Source of the DNA: Akkermansiaceae bacterium UBA5689
GTDB lineage: Bacteria > Verrucomicrobiota > Verrucomicrobiia > Verrucomicrobiales > Akkermansiaceae
Direction of reading: 5' to 3'
Length of the DNA stretch: 64,000 nucleotides
Assembly (NCBI GenBank): GCA_002420305.1
Contig: DIHT01000064.1
Coordinates: forward strand, 71,418-135,417
Shown piece by piece: positions 16,715 to 26,276 of this stretch (positions are counted from its first letter, which is position 1; each line of letters starts with the position of its first letter). Made by a program: the position numbers and the translations under genes. The notes beneath the pieces are model-generated. The model made no database searches. It worked only from the letters and a program-made list of their open reading frames with translations, and was not told the DNA's origin.

Positions 16715-19700
16715 TTATCTCTTTCGTTCGCCCACGGCGACCTTCATCTCGTCAGAATTCCCCCTCAACTCAGGGGCATATAAGCCCTCCGCCCTCGCTG
16801 GAAGGGCGCTAAAAACCCCGGGAGTCTCAGCTCTCAGGCGATAGCTGAGATTATGCCTACCCCGGGGCAGACTACGGACAAACAATGCAACCTTCTCGTC
16901 TCGATACTCCACGAAGGAGCTCAGGCCGCCTCCTCCATGGCCACTACGCAGCTCCACAGCCTCAAACCCAGCGGCCTTCCAGTCTTCGAATACCAGATAG
17001 CTGTAGTCATTTTTACTTTCAATCGACAGCTCAACCTCAATGAGGTCTCCACTGGCGACCTCATCTCCCTGCTCGAGCTTCGTTCTCTCGAATTTCTGCC
17101 TCCTCTGCTGAAGAGCCTGCCCCCTCGACCCAGCAACGTTCTCCGATGCCTTCACGGGAACAAGCTTGTAGTAGGCTCGGTCAAGCTTGACTTCCAGCCC
17201 CGCTTTCTGAAGAAAATCCTCTTTACTGAAAACTGTGAGGTAGACGTTGACATAGAGCGCCCCCTTACCAGATCTGCGCAACTCAACCTTGTGTTTTCCT
17301 GTTCCCAGCACGTCTCCGGCCACCGTCATCACACCGTCATAACTGAACAAATTCTCCTTCGAGATCTTCACGGTCTTGACGCTCTTTCCATCAAGAAGAA
17401 CTTCGACCTCCATGTCTGTCTCATCTTCACCACTGGCCTCTAAGTAGTCAGCAAGTGCCTCCACACAAAGCGCCGTATCTCTCGTGGACTTCCAATACGT
17501 TGCGTGCTTTCGGTTGTTGACTAAATATTTTGCCAACCCACTGGCCTGCGGACTTCCCGGTTTTGCAAGCGTCAGCAACTTAAGATAGCAGGCATGAGCC
17601 TCGAATTCGCTGCCATACCAGCGCCACCAGTAACCTCCGTTGCCAAGATCAAGCCATGCCGTCTGATTTTCCTGATCCTGCTTCAGGAATTGCTCAATAT
17701 TCCGGATTACTTCGTCACGCTCTTGAAGAGCGGCTGTCCGGTGCAACTCCAAGCCAAGGAGGCACTTCGCGTAAACGGGAAGATTGACCCGGTCGCGCTT
17801 AAGAAACCCCAGCATTTCCTTTTGATCGGACCCAGTAGCTCCAAGCACCCTCCGTATCAGAGCATCGAGAGCATCTGCCCGCTGCTTGGTCTTCTTCTTG
17901 CGCTTTTTCCAAAATCGGATCATCTCGGCCTGACCTGCCTCGTAGCGCTTAAGCCATTCTATCCCTCCCTTGAGAAGCTCATCAGGAACGGGCGCACCAT
18001 TTTCCTTTGCGACTGTTAACCCATGCACCACGACCGCAGTAGTATGTGGATACGACCGCGATCCATAGGCGCTGAACCAGCCCCACCCACCGTCTCGGTT
18101 ACGCATTTCCGTTAACCGTTGCACACCTTTACTGACCATCTTCTCTACCCCTTCAACATCCCAGACTGGGTTCTCCTTCCAGACCTTCCACTGAGAAGCT
18201 CGGTCCCGGGCATCGCCAATCTCTTGCGGATTCAGGTTCAGCCTCTTGTTCCTTACATCTGTAAGATCTATCTGCATATCCCGGAGAACTCGTTGGGTAA
18301 TAACCGCTGGCACGAAGCGGTTTACCGTATTCTCAGTGGAGCCATAGGGGTAAGACGCAAGATAAGGAAGGGCATCAATCATCGCACCGGCAACAGTCGG
18401 TGAATAGCGAACCTCGAGACGCGTTTGACCCGGCCGCCGATCTTCGGGCACCTCGAACTCAATTGACAATGTATCCTTTTCACGTGGCAAAGACCGGCTC
18501 CAAGACTCCGTGCGTAACATACCGTGCACATAGACCGGGAACTTCAACTCCATGGCGTCTGAGGCGTCAACCGCATCGACTACGCCTTTCTTCCCATGTG
18601 CCACCGCCTTCATTCGGATCATCACAGCGCCTTCTTTTCTTGCAACCACTCTCCAATCAACCCTCTGCTCGCCCCCTCCGGGGATCACTACATTTGCCCC
18701 ACTTGAGCCGATAGACTCCAGCACCCCACCCTCCAGCTCAAGAGTGACCTCTACCTCCATGGCATCCTCACGATAATTATGAACCACCGCACTGAGGACG
18801 ACCTCATCCTTCTCGACGAAAAAGCGGGGCGCCTGTAGCCGAACGATTAGGTCCTTACTCGTAATTACCTCTGCGGAGCCTTCTCCAACCCGGGTGCCTT
18901 TGCCCAACGCCCAGATCTTCACCTTCCAAGTCGTAAGGTTATCAGGATACTCCACCTCAATCTCGGCTTCTCCCTTTTCGTCTGTTGTCACCCCACCGGC
19001 CCACTTTAAGAGATCCGCAAATTCCGATCGCACCATCACCTGCGGCCCCTCCGCTTCTCCCGGACCACCCTCCTGTTCAAGACCGCGGTTAACGGCCACG
19101 AGCGAGTCGTCACTCGCCATGGAGTCTGCCATAGCTGCAGGAGCAGCCCGACCGACCGACTTTGCCATTCCGAATGACGCATTTTCCGACAAGAGCTGAC
19201 TTCTTGCATCCAAGTTAGCATAACCGGAAAACCGGTTTCCAAAACGCCCCAAGGTCTGCATCCGAGGTGCCCTCATCTTTCCGATCTGGCTTCCATGGAA
19301 CGACTGTGAATGCCTCACCTCCCTCCTGTAGAATGGACGCGTCCAGTTCCAAAAAAAGTCTCTGAGGTTCGGCACATTTGAGCCTCCTGCAATGGCTTCG
19401 AGACTTTTATCATAAATCGTAACCGCTGTCGTTCCCTCAAATGGCTCACCATTCTGATCCTTCAATCGGATCTTCACCGTTGACTTCTCACCGGGCTTAA
19501 CTCGGTCTTTTCCTGGAAGAACTTCTACACTGAGAAGTCTCTTTTCGGGAGGAATGACGATCTGCCGCACCTCTGAGACCACCTCTCCATTCACGAGCGT
19601 CACAGCCTGAACATGAATATTCGGCATATCTTTCTGAAGCAGCTTCACTGTGACCTCCTTCGACTTTCCCCGGACTTGAACTAGCCTCATCTCTTCCGCC

Positions 19701-22700
19701 GACCCTCCTGTCGTTCGTAAAAACAGAAGCACACTGGAGTTCTTCTGCTTTGTATTCACAAGAATACGGGCTTCCTCCCCGGGCCGGTATTCGCTTTTGT
19801 CGAGGACCAGTTCGAGCGGATTAAACCTGCTCTTCGATCCATCATCATCAACATTGCGGACCACGAAAACGGTTGCCCCCTCTTCCACATTGCCTTTCAC
19901 GTCAGTCAACTGAACAGAAAAGCGATACTGCCCGGGAGAAGGCGCCTTGAAGCGAACCTCGCCTTCACCCTGATCTTCTTCCTCAAGCTTAATGGACTGA
20001 ATACGCTCCTCTTCTACGTTGCCATCGGCATCTAGAGTCACTCGATAAAGATTCGCTTCGCCTTTGACCTTCACCGCTCGACCATCCAGCGTGCGAGCCG
20101 AGTAGCCAGCCTTCACGGTCTCTCCCGGCCGGGCATAACCTCGATCCAGCCAAACTTTTGAGCTGAAGGGTTTTCGTGCGACAAGGACACTCCCCGATCC
20201 TGCCACCGTTCTACGGGAAGAGTCTATAACCTCAGCCGAGAGGACATATCGATGGTCAATATCCCCGTGCACAAGCTTTGCTGTAGAGGTATCAATCAAA
20301 ACCTTTACTGTCCCATCAGGTTCGATCTCGAACTCTTTCTCTAGGACGAGTTCCGGCGGAGTCCATCGCTGGCCGCCCCACCAAGGAGGTCGTGGAGCTA
20401 TACAGCCCCATTTACTCCAGCCAGGGTAATCCCTGTAATCCTGCCCGAACCACCAATATCCCTCTCCGTAGAGCCAATCCCATTGGCCCCCGGGAAACCA
20501 GGCATCAGTGTGACTAAACCGCTGAACATTGATCTTTACCCTACCATCCGTAACCGGAGCTCCATGATAATAAGTTGCACGCACTTTCACCTCAATAACC
20601 TCACCGAGCCTGATGGGCTCATCTGGTGCTTCCACCAACACCTCAAACTCGGGCTTCTTGTATTCCTCGACGCGGAATTGAATTCCCCCACGAGGCACTT
20701 CTCCCTGAAGAAAGATCTGATACACACCCAGCCGCGCATCCAGCGGCAGGATCCACTCACCCTCGACCCCCCCAAACTCGTCTGTCCTCAAATTCTTCAG
20801 CTCATGAACCTTTCCGGAGGCCTGATGGTGGATCTCAACAGAGCACTTCCGGTTTGCAAACAGCGACACATCATCGAGGTCATATCTGGCCGTCCTGCTC
20901 CAGAATTTGAAATGCACCTTCTGCTCAGGCCGATAAACCGGGCGGTCCGTAATTCCATAGGATCTTGAGTTATTGAGCTCATCCCACCGAAAATCGTTCC
21001 AGCGCTGGCTCTGAAAACCCATCAAGGCTCGCCCACCCGCAACACTGCGCCCCACTGCCATCCACTGAAACTCAGCATCGAGTTCACCTTTTGCCAGAAT
21101 CACAGACCCATCTACCCCTATCTTCTTTCTGATCCTTTTTGTTTGAACATCAAACTTCCTGAGAATGGCCTTCGCTCCCTCCCTGCGCTCAACACGGAAT
21201 CCAAAAAGCTCGAGATTTCCACCCACCGGAGCCCCCGCCTTGCTTTCCGAAAGATAGAACAGTGTACCTTTCTGCAGCTGCTGGGTGATCAGGGCTGTAT
21301 CTGCAATCCAGACCACAATCCAGGAAGCAGGACCTTTGCCGGGAGTAGCCTTAAGCAAATAAGCCCCCGCTTTCCGCACCGGAAGAATCAACTCGGCACG
21401 AGTGTCCCAATGATTCTGCCTCGGTTGAAGCCCGACCTCCCACGCATCAACTCTCTCTCCAAGATACTTTCTCTGATTTTCATTCACCAGTCGGTTACCG
21501 ATCCGCGCCACGTCCAATTTCGAGCCGTTTATTTCTCTCGGGTTCCCCTCCAGATGCTTGAATATATCATCAACAACCTGATCAATATCGAGCGCATGCA
21601 ACGTGAGCTTCAGGTTCTCCGCATTTCGGTAAACAAACGAGACCTTCGGCTTTGAACCGGCTTGCATCATCGGCGCATGCTCAAAACGACCCCATTCGCC
21701 TTCGATTTGGTCGAGGAGACTCTGCCGATGATTGCCCTTTCCCTTACCATGGGTAGCAATCACCCTCTTCAGCTCTCGGGCCCCGGCCGCATACTGACGG
21801 CGATTCAGCAAGACCTGCACGAGCTGATCCCCGAGGCCTGCGTTTGACTTCTTCCCCGTTGAAAGCCGTCTGAGAAGAGGAATAAATTGGTAATCGGGGG
21901 CCAACTCGAAACGCCGCACCCCGGACGCAAGCTTTGCTATGGTCTCAGTCTCCTTCAGCGTGTGAACCTGCAAAACCCCCTCCGCCTCTTCCGGGTCCTG
22001 TTGCATCCATTTTCCGAATCCCGCCAAGGTGCCTACCCCGTAATGCTGCACCAGAAAACGAGCCCATTGCTCCTTGGCCTCCGGCTCTTTCTCTGGCGCT
22101 AACCTCACTGACTCATTAGTAGCCCAACGCCACCTCTCCCCATCGTTATTCGCGCTCTCCCAGGACTGAGGAACCTCGAGAACGAGAGGCGTCCCTTCTA
22201 GATCGACCGGAGCACCTGACCCACTGGAGAGCCGCCCTTCATCCCCATGGTCTGGAAGTTCTACCAGATTCGTAAGAACCCCCAACGCCCAGACTCTCTG
22301 AGCCCCTGTCCGACCCATTGCCAGATACTCAGCGAGCTCAGAATACAGATCACTGATGGCACCCGCGCTATCCTCGTCCACGCTCTCAATGGCTCGCCGA
22401 ACCAGCTGAATAGACCTGACCCGGTCACGCCCCATGCATTCCACATAGGAGCCACCACCTCTGTGGTAGCCCCGCCGAAATTCACCATCCAAAAGAAACC
22501 CTGAGTGCTGTAACTGCTGATAGCTTTTTGCCGCCTGACGCAACAGCCCCCAGTTCGAGGAGTGCCGACTCACCGCGCTTTCAATAAGCTCATCGGCATC
22601 GGCAACCTTCCTCAACTCACGCAGATAGCGAAGCGAGTCCATAAGGTCTTTCCCACTCTCTCTATCATCCACAGTGTCAAGAACGACTCGACTGACCTCC

Positions 22701-22834
22701 AGCGCCTCCTTCCAGTTACCGTCTTTCGCAAGAGCCCCAGCCCTATTTCGCAATTCAGCAGGTGACTGCCCAGACTGGGATTGCGATGAGACCCCGACAA
22801 CAACCAGCGCAAAAAGAATCAGATAGAGTTTCAT
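16715..22834 (-). CDS. Very large secreted alpha-2-macroglobulin family protein lacking the thioester
   Basis: 2039 residues with a signal peptide (about 1-18). The N-terminal ~500 residues include helical repeat-like segments, followed by macroglobulin beta domains, the bait/MG10-like region (YPDNLTTWKVKIWALG) and the alpha-alpha toroid (PYLASYPYG...). Bacterial alpha-2-macroglobulins trap proteases in the periplasm through a Cys-Gln thioester in CxEQ. Here the motif reads YPYGSTENTVNRF: Cys is Ser (codon 18338-18340) and Gln is Asn (codon 18329-18331), so no thioester can form. A Trp/Gly-rich insert occupies about residues 775-825. Trapping without covalent linkage, or a cell-surface structural role, is inferred. 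It is monocistronic as far as seen. Confidence 0.92.
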   Translation of the reverse strand: MKLYLILFALVVVGVSSQSQSGQSPAELRNRAGALAKDGNWKEALEVSRVVLDTVDDRESGKDLMDSLRYLRELRKVADADELIESAVSRHSSNWGLLRQAAKSYQQLQHSGFLLDGEFRRGYHRGGGSYVECMGRDRVRSIQLVRRAIESVDEDSAGAISDLYSELAEYLAMGRTGAQRVWALGVLTNLVELPDHGDEGRLSSGSGAPVDLEGTPLVLEVPQSWESANNDGERWRWATNESVRLAPEKEPEAKEQWARFLVQHYGVGTLAGFGKWMQQDPEEAEGVLQVHTLKETETIAKLASGVRRFELAPDYQFIPLLRRLSTGKKSNAGLGDQLVQVLLNRRQYAAGARELKRVIATHGKGKGNHRQSLLDQIEGEWGRFEHAPMMQAGSKPKVSFVYRNAENLKLTLHALDIDQVVDDIFKHLEGNPREINGSKLDVARIGNRLVNENQRKYLGERVDAWEVGLQPRQNHWDTRAELILPVRKAGAYLLKATPGKGPASWIVVWIADTALITQQLQKGTLFYLSESKAGAPVGGNLELFGFRVERREGAKAILRKFDVQTKRIRKKIGVDGSVILAKGELDAEFQWMAVGRSVAGGRALMGFQSQRWNDFRWDELNNSRSYGITDRPVYRPEQKVHFKFWSRTARYDLDDVSLFANRKCSVEIHHQASGKVHELKNLRTDEFGGVEGEWILPLDARLGVYQIFLQGEVPRGGIQFRVEEYKKPEFEVLVEAPDEPIRLGEVIEVKVRATYYHGAPVTDGRVKINVQRFSHTDAWFPGGQWDWLYGEGYWWFGQDYRDYPGWSKWGCIAPRPPWWGGQRWTPPELVLEKEFEIEPDGTVKVLIDTSTAKLVHGDIDHRYVLSAEVIDSSRRTVAGSGSVLVARKPFSSKVWLDRGYARPGETVKAGYSARTLDGRAVKVKGEANLYRVTLDADGNVEEERIQSIKLEEEDQGEGEVRFKAPSPGQYRFSVQLTDVKGNVEEGATVFVVRNVDDDGSKSRFNPLELVLDKSEYRPGEEARILVNTKQKNSSVLLFLRTTGGSAEEMRLVQVRGKSKEVTVKLLQKDMPNIHVQAVTLVNGEVVSEVRQIVIPPEKRLLSVEVLPGKDRVKPGEKSTVKIRLKDQNGEPFEGTTAVTIYDKSLEAIAGGSNVPNLRDFFWNWTRPFYRREVRHSQSFHGSQIGKMRAPRMQTLGRFGNRFSGYANLDARSQLLSENASFGMAKSVGRAAPAAMADSMASDDSLVAVNRGLEQEGGPGEAEGPQVMVRSEFADLLKWAGGVTTDEKGEAEIEVEYPDNLTTWKVKIWALGKGTRVGEGSAEVITSKDLIVRLQAPRFFVEKDEVVLSAVVHNYREDAMEVEVTLELEGGVLESIGSSGANVVIPGGGEQRVDWRVVARKEGAVMIRMKAVAHGKKGVVDAVDASDAMELKFPVYVHGMLRTESWSRSLPREKDTLSIEFEVPEDRRPGQTRLEVRYSPTVAGAMIDALPYLASYPYGSTENTVNRFVPAVITQRVLRDMQIDLTDVRNKRLNLNPQEIGDARDRASQWKVWKENPVWDVEGVEKMVSKGVQRLTEMRNRDGGWGWFSAYGSRSYPHTTAVVVHGLTVAKENGAPVPDELLKGGIEWLKRYEAGQAEMIRFWKKRKKKTKQRADALDALIRRVLGATGSDQKEMLGFLKRDRVNLPVYAKCLLGLELHRTAALQERDEVIRNIEQFLKQDQENQTAWLDLGNGGYWWRWYGSEFEAHACYLKLLTLAKPGSPQASGLAKYLVNNRKHATYWKSTRDTALCVEALADYLEASGEDETDMEVEVLLDGKSVKTVKISKENLFSYDGVMTVAGDVLGTGKHKVELRRSGKGALYVNVYLTVFSKEDFLQKAGLEVKLDRAYYKLVPVKASENVAGSRGQALQQRRQKFERTKLEQGDEVASGDLIEVELSIESKNDYSYLVFEDWKAAGFEAVELRSGHGGGGLSSFVEYRDEKVALFVRSLPRGRHNLSYRLRAETPGVFSALPARAEGLYAPELRGNSDEMKVAVGERKR

Positions 22835-22954
22835 GATGAAAATAAGACTACGGCCTAGCTGCTATTATATCAGAGCACCGTTCCCTCTGTTATGAGACAC
22901 ACGGAAGATCGAACCCTTGGAAAAAAGCAATATAGCATCTTACGCAGGCCGTCG

Positions 22955-23287
22955 TCACTCATGCCCGGGGTTTGAGCCAAAATCAAATGCCTGAGAAGGT
23001 TTACGCGACAACCGGAAACGCCCTCCATTACTGTGCCTTAGCGGCTGAAAGACTTCATCTGCCCCACACTCTTTGATCTCGAAGACCGTTGCGAGCAATT
23101 CCCCCAGACGCCCTTTGGGAAAGCCTTTCTTGGCGAACCACGCAAGATACTCGGCAGGAAGATCAAACACGGGAACCCCACGGGGTGGATACTTGGAGGG
23201 CCCATACTTTCCGAACGGCATACTCGTTCTCCCTATTTCCTCGAGCAGACTACTGAAATCCTCCCTGTCAATTTCGGTGAAATCCAC
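22955..23287 (-). CDS. DUF3820 family protein
   Basis: 110 residues containing the family core MPFGKYGPSKYPPRGVPVFDLPAEYLAWFAKKGFPKGRLGELLATVFEIK in about residues 22-72 (only its recognisable pattern is given; it spans more than one motif). The usual member is about 70-75 residues; here an extra C-terminal tail of about 35 residues rich in Arg/Ser/Gly follows. Function is not established; members are often described as putative quorum-sensing-regulated factors without proof. It probably starts at GTG. It lies 43 bp downstream of dinB on the same strand. Confidence 0.75.
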   Translation of the reverse strand: MDFTEIDREDFSSLLEEIGRTSMPFGKYGPSKYPPRGVPVFDLPAEYLAWFAKKGFPKGRLGELLATVFEIKECGADEVFQPLRHSNGGRFRLSRKPSQAFDFGSNPGHE

Positions 23288-23330
23288 ATCCTTAGAAGAG
23301 CATGCCCTCCCGCATGGTCAAGACTGCAGC

Positions 23331-24398
23331 TCAAAGATCAAACTGCAACTGCGACTTACTGCCCGCGTCGGCGAAGCGGACTCCAACCCCAACAAGCCGC
23401 ACACCTTTCCCCTGACTCCTACCCCAGGCCTCTTCGAGTAATTGACGACAGATATGACTCTCCATGACCGGCCTGATCTCACGTTGCTGTGCAGCACCCT
23501 CCGGAGCTCTCTCCGCCGTTGTCTGTGTGAAATCAGAAAACTTCAACTTCACCACCAACGATTTAATCACCCGCTCCTGATATTTTGTGACAATTGTCTC
23601 CTCTACTCCCGATCTCAACTCTTCCATGATGTCGACTAGAGCAAGAAAGTCCTCCACATCCTCTTTGAGGGTTCTCTCGCTACTGACAGACTTGCGAATC
23701 CGATCGGTCCTTACGGGCCGATTATCGATACCGCGACAGAGCGCATACAGCTCCAGGCCCCAGCTGCCGAATAGATCTGCCAACTCAAACTTACTGATCC
23801 GCTGTAGATCTCCACATGTAAGAACGTCTACTGACGCAAGCCTCTCCTCAGTCTTGCGTCCTACCCCGTGAAGCCTTCTCACGGGTAGATGCTCAAGAAA
23901 CTCCTCTACCTCTCCCGGCTTGATCTCAAATTGCCCATTCGGCTTTTTCCAATCACTTGCAATCTTGGCCAGCAACTTGTTGGGTGCAATTCCCGCAGAA
24001 GCCGTTAACCCTGTTTCTTCTTCAATCCTCCTTCTGATCTGCGAAGCGATCGATACCCCTGACTCATTGTTACTCGTAACGTCAAGGTAAGCCTCATCGA
24101 GCGAAAGCGGCTCGACCAAGTGCGTGTAGCGATTAAAAACATCTCTCACTTTCCGTGACTCCTCCCTGTAGACCTCGAACCGGGTCGGCATCACGATCAG
24201 GTCCGGACAAAGCTGAAGGGCCTTAAAAGTAGGCATCGCCGAACGACACCCATACTTCCGCGCTTCGTAATTCGCCGTGGTGAGGACCCCGCGCTCTCTT
24301 CCTCCCACCGCCACGGCCTTCCCTTTGAGCGAAGGATTATCGCGCACCTCGATCGCGGCATAAAAGCAGTCCATATCGATGTGCAGAATCGAACGCAT
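23331..24398 (-). CDS. dinB: DNA polymerase IV (translesion, Y family)
   Basis: 355 residues from the ATG at 24398, which matches the family start RSILHIDMDCFYAAIE. Catalytic carboxylates are in HIDMD and in the SLDEAYLDVT motif. The helix-hairpin-helix LPVRRLHGVGRKTEERL and the little-finger region follow. A 16-codon upstream extension is open but lacks family similarity. The extreme C-terminus has no obvious beta-clamp motif that I can identify. An LexA box was not recognised upstream. Confidence 0.96.
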   Translation of the reverse strand: MRSILHIDMDCFYAAIEVRDNPSLKGKAVAVGGRERGVLTTANYEARKYGCRSAMPTFKALQLCPDLIVMPTRFEVYREESRKVRDVFNRYTHLVEPLSLDEAYLDVTSNNESGVSIASQIRRRIEEETGLTASAGIAPNKLLAKIASDWKKPNGQFEIKPGEVEEFLEHLPVRRLHGVGRKTEERLASVDVLTCGDLQRISKFELADLFGSWGLELYALCRGIDNRPVRTDRIRKSVSSERTLKEDVEDFLALVDIMEELRSGVEETIVTKYQERVIKSLVVKLKFSDFTQTTAERAPEGAAQQREIRPVMESHICRQLLEEAWGRSQGKGVRLVGVGVRFADAGSKSQLQFDL

Positions 24399-24602
24399 CT
24401 GAACAAACGTTACTTCAAAACACCAATATCTCAAACACGTGAACACCCCAACGACCGAAGTTAAATCGTACGGATGCTGGAATTAGCACAACACACTACC
24501 GGACAACCCCTGACTATCATGCCATGCGTTTCACCCCGCTGAGCTGCGCTCCCAGCCCATTCTCTCCCACTCCTGTCGACTCCCGAACCTACGACACCCC
24601 CA

Positions 24603-25676
24603 TCAGCCCGACAGCTGGCCCATGATCTGTTCAGTCAGCGATTTTACCAGTTCCTCCGCATTCACGTCGAGCTCGCCCCCAGGCGCTCCGGGTTGACTTC
24701 CCGGCAATTCGCAGACCGCTCCTGGGCGGAACTCAGAGTTATCACATAGTTCGCACTCCTTCCAGTCCGCACGTTTATCCTCCATTCCTAGACTTGACCG
24801 AAGCTCGATCAACTCCTTTGCCTGACTACCACTGATGGTCAGAAGATCTTTCCCCTTTAGCTGAGCGGCGAGCAGGACCGTCTGGCAATAAGCATCCGTG
24901 TTTTCCATTTTCCAGTAGGCGTCCTCTATGTCCTTACCCCACGTAATCACTCCATGATTGATCATCAGAACCGACATATGCTCAATCGCTGCTTCACCAA
25001 CAGCCTTGGCGTTCGCCGGAGTTCCAGGCGTCTGGTAATCCGCCATACCTATCTCTCCAAGGAAGACCTCAGCCTCTGGGATCATACAGGTCGGTGGGCG
25101 CACACCTGCGACTGCAAAGGCAGTTCCATGCGGTGGATGAGCATGACAACAGGCCTTCGCCTTTGGCTGCCTCTTCATGATCGCCATATGAGTCAGACAC
25201 TCACTAGTGCGTCGCCTCGTCCCAGCAAGCTGATTTCCGTCAAGATCGATCAGAGCCATATCCTCCGGCCTCATAAAGCCTTTGGAGATCAGAGTGGGAG
25301 TACAAAGAACCAGGTTATCTCCGACTCTGATTGTTAGATTTCCACCATTTCCATCGGTGTAGTTCTTTCTCCACATCCGGTCGCCGATATCAACCATCCT
25401 CTCCTTAAGATCCGTGAGGTCCTTCGAGCGAAAGAACCTTGCGATTTCTTCCGGAGATTGTGGATCGCTTCCTGGGGCCCATTTGAACTCATAGTCGGGA
25501 ACTCCTGGCACTACAGGCTCAGGAGCATCCGATTCAACCCGTCTGCGACGGGATTGGGACTCTTTGATCACGTCTTTAGCTGTAGGAGTCAGGAGTGCTC
25601 CCTCGGGGATCGAGTCTAAGCCTTTTCCTTCCCGGAGAAGCCCCTCTACATCACGGCCAGTAAATACCTTTTTCAT
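24603..25676 (-). CDS. Microcompartment class II aldolase (L-fuculose/L-rhamnulose-1-phosphate type)
   Basis: Cleaves deoxy-ketose 1-phosphate to DHAP and L-lactaldehyde. 357 residues from the ATG at 25676, preceded by a strong GAAGGAAG ribosome-binding site. Core (about 80-295): GNGGNLTIRVG phosphate region and Zn ligands H178 and H180 in CCHAHPPH plus H241 in NHGVITWG. Unlike free aldolases (about 215 residues), it has a ~70-residue N-terminal extension (VFTGRDVEGLL...LTPTAKDVIKE) and a C-terminal extension. The latter carries three cysteines (C308, C311, C322) and ends in an amphipathic helix (about 339-355) like BMC encapsulation peptides. It is the last gene of the shell operon. Confidence 0.93.
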   Translation of the reverse strand: MKKVFTGRDVEGLLREGKGLDSIPEGALLTPTAKDVIKESQSRRRRVESDAPEPVVPGVPDYEFKWAPGSDPQSPEEIARFFRSKDLTDLKERMVDIGDRMWRKNYTDGNGGNLTIRVGDNLVLCTPTLISKGFMRPEDMALIDLDGNQLAGTRRRTSECLTHMAIMKRQPKAKACCHAHPPHGTAFAVAGVRPPTCMIPEAEVFLGEIGMADYQTPGTPANAKAVGEAAIEHMSVLMINHGVITWGKDIEDAYWKMENTDAYCQTVLLAAQLKGKDLLTISGSQAKELIELRSSLGMEDKRADWKECELCDNSEFRPGAVCELPGSQPGAPGGELDVNAEELVKSLTEQIMGQLSG

Positions 25677-25686
25677 ACTTCCTTCT

Positions 25687-26007
25687 TTAATCGTCGTCGT
25701 CCTCTGGAGGATACGGGTGATGTTCAATCCAGTCGAAAATTGCCACAGTGATGGCATCGATAGGGGTCGGGGCCTTGAAAGGAGCAGTCGCTTCTGCTCC
25801 CTCCACAAAACCCACAATATCCGTCTCTCCTGCTCCCAGGTCGTCATAAACAACCAGAGATGGCAGAGACGTCATGCGAGGCTCAATATCGCATGCTGTA
25901 TTTAACTGCTCTCCCTCAAGCGGATTGACCAGAAGCCAGCGAGTAGCCCGCAGAGCCGGATCCTGAACCCCCATTGTAACCTTCCCTATGACTTGTCCAA
26001 TCCGCAT
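25687..26007 (-). CDS. BMC vertex protein (EutN/CcmL family, BMC-P) 1
   Basis: 106 residues with the pentamer fold signature: start MRIGQVIGKV, central ATRWLLVNPL and VVYDDLGAGETDIVGFVEG, end DAITVAIFDWIEHH. Pentamers cap the vertices of the polyhedral shell. An acidic tail (PPEDDDD) follows the domain. It overlaps nothing but is only 2 bp from the next vertex gene and 10 bp from the aldolase, indicating tight operon packing. Confidence 0.95.
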   Translation of the reverse strand: MRIGQVIGKVTMGVQDPALRATRWLLVNPLEGEQLNTACDIEPRMTSLPSLVVYDDLGAGETDIVGFVEGAEATAPFKAPTPIDAITVAIFDWIEHHPYPPEDDDD

Positions 26008-26009
26008 AA

Positions 26010-26270
26010 TTACTCGTCGATAAGGCCCTGAATATAATTTCGAACCGGCGAACTCTCATCGTCCACGATGCCCCGCGCACCGATTCCGTCAGTGCTTACG
26101 AAAACACGCTGGTGGAGCGCTGCACCAAAAAGGTCGATCGCCACAAAGGGCGGCGCCCCATTAGACTCTCCATCCGAGTTCTCTTGCCTGCAAAGAAGCA
26201 TGCTAAACCCCTTCAGACTTGGATGACTGTGGGTCGCAACCGCATTCCCAACTACTCGGCACATCAACAT
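26010..26270 (-). CDS. BMC vertex protein (EutN/CcmL family, BMC-P) 2
   Basis: 86 residues beginning MLMCRVVGNAVATHSHPSL with the usual LLCRQE and FVAIDLFGAALHQRVFVSTDG segments and a short C-terminus PVRNYIQGLIDE. It starts at 26270 or two codons later. It is six bases after the aldehyde dehydrogenase stop. Three distinct pentamer genes in one locus is the known arrangement of planctomycete-verrucomicrobial microcompartments. Confidence 0.93.
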   Translation of the reverse strand: MLMCRVVGNAVATHSHPSLKGFSMLLCRQENSDGESNGAPPFVAIDLFGAALHQRVFVSTDGIGARGIVDDESSPVRNYIQGLIDE

Positions 26271-26276
26271 CGCGAC

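Noticed and set aside
24524..24628. 34-codon plus-strand frame starting MRFTPLSCAPS
   Set aside because: Overlaps the aldolase 3' end on the opposite strand, Pro/Ser-rich and without ribosome-binding site.
25677..25853. 59-codon N-terminal extension of the aldolase
   Set aside because: It overlaps the BMC-P gene, whereas the ATG at 25676 has a strong ribosome-binding site and BMC-like N-terminus.
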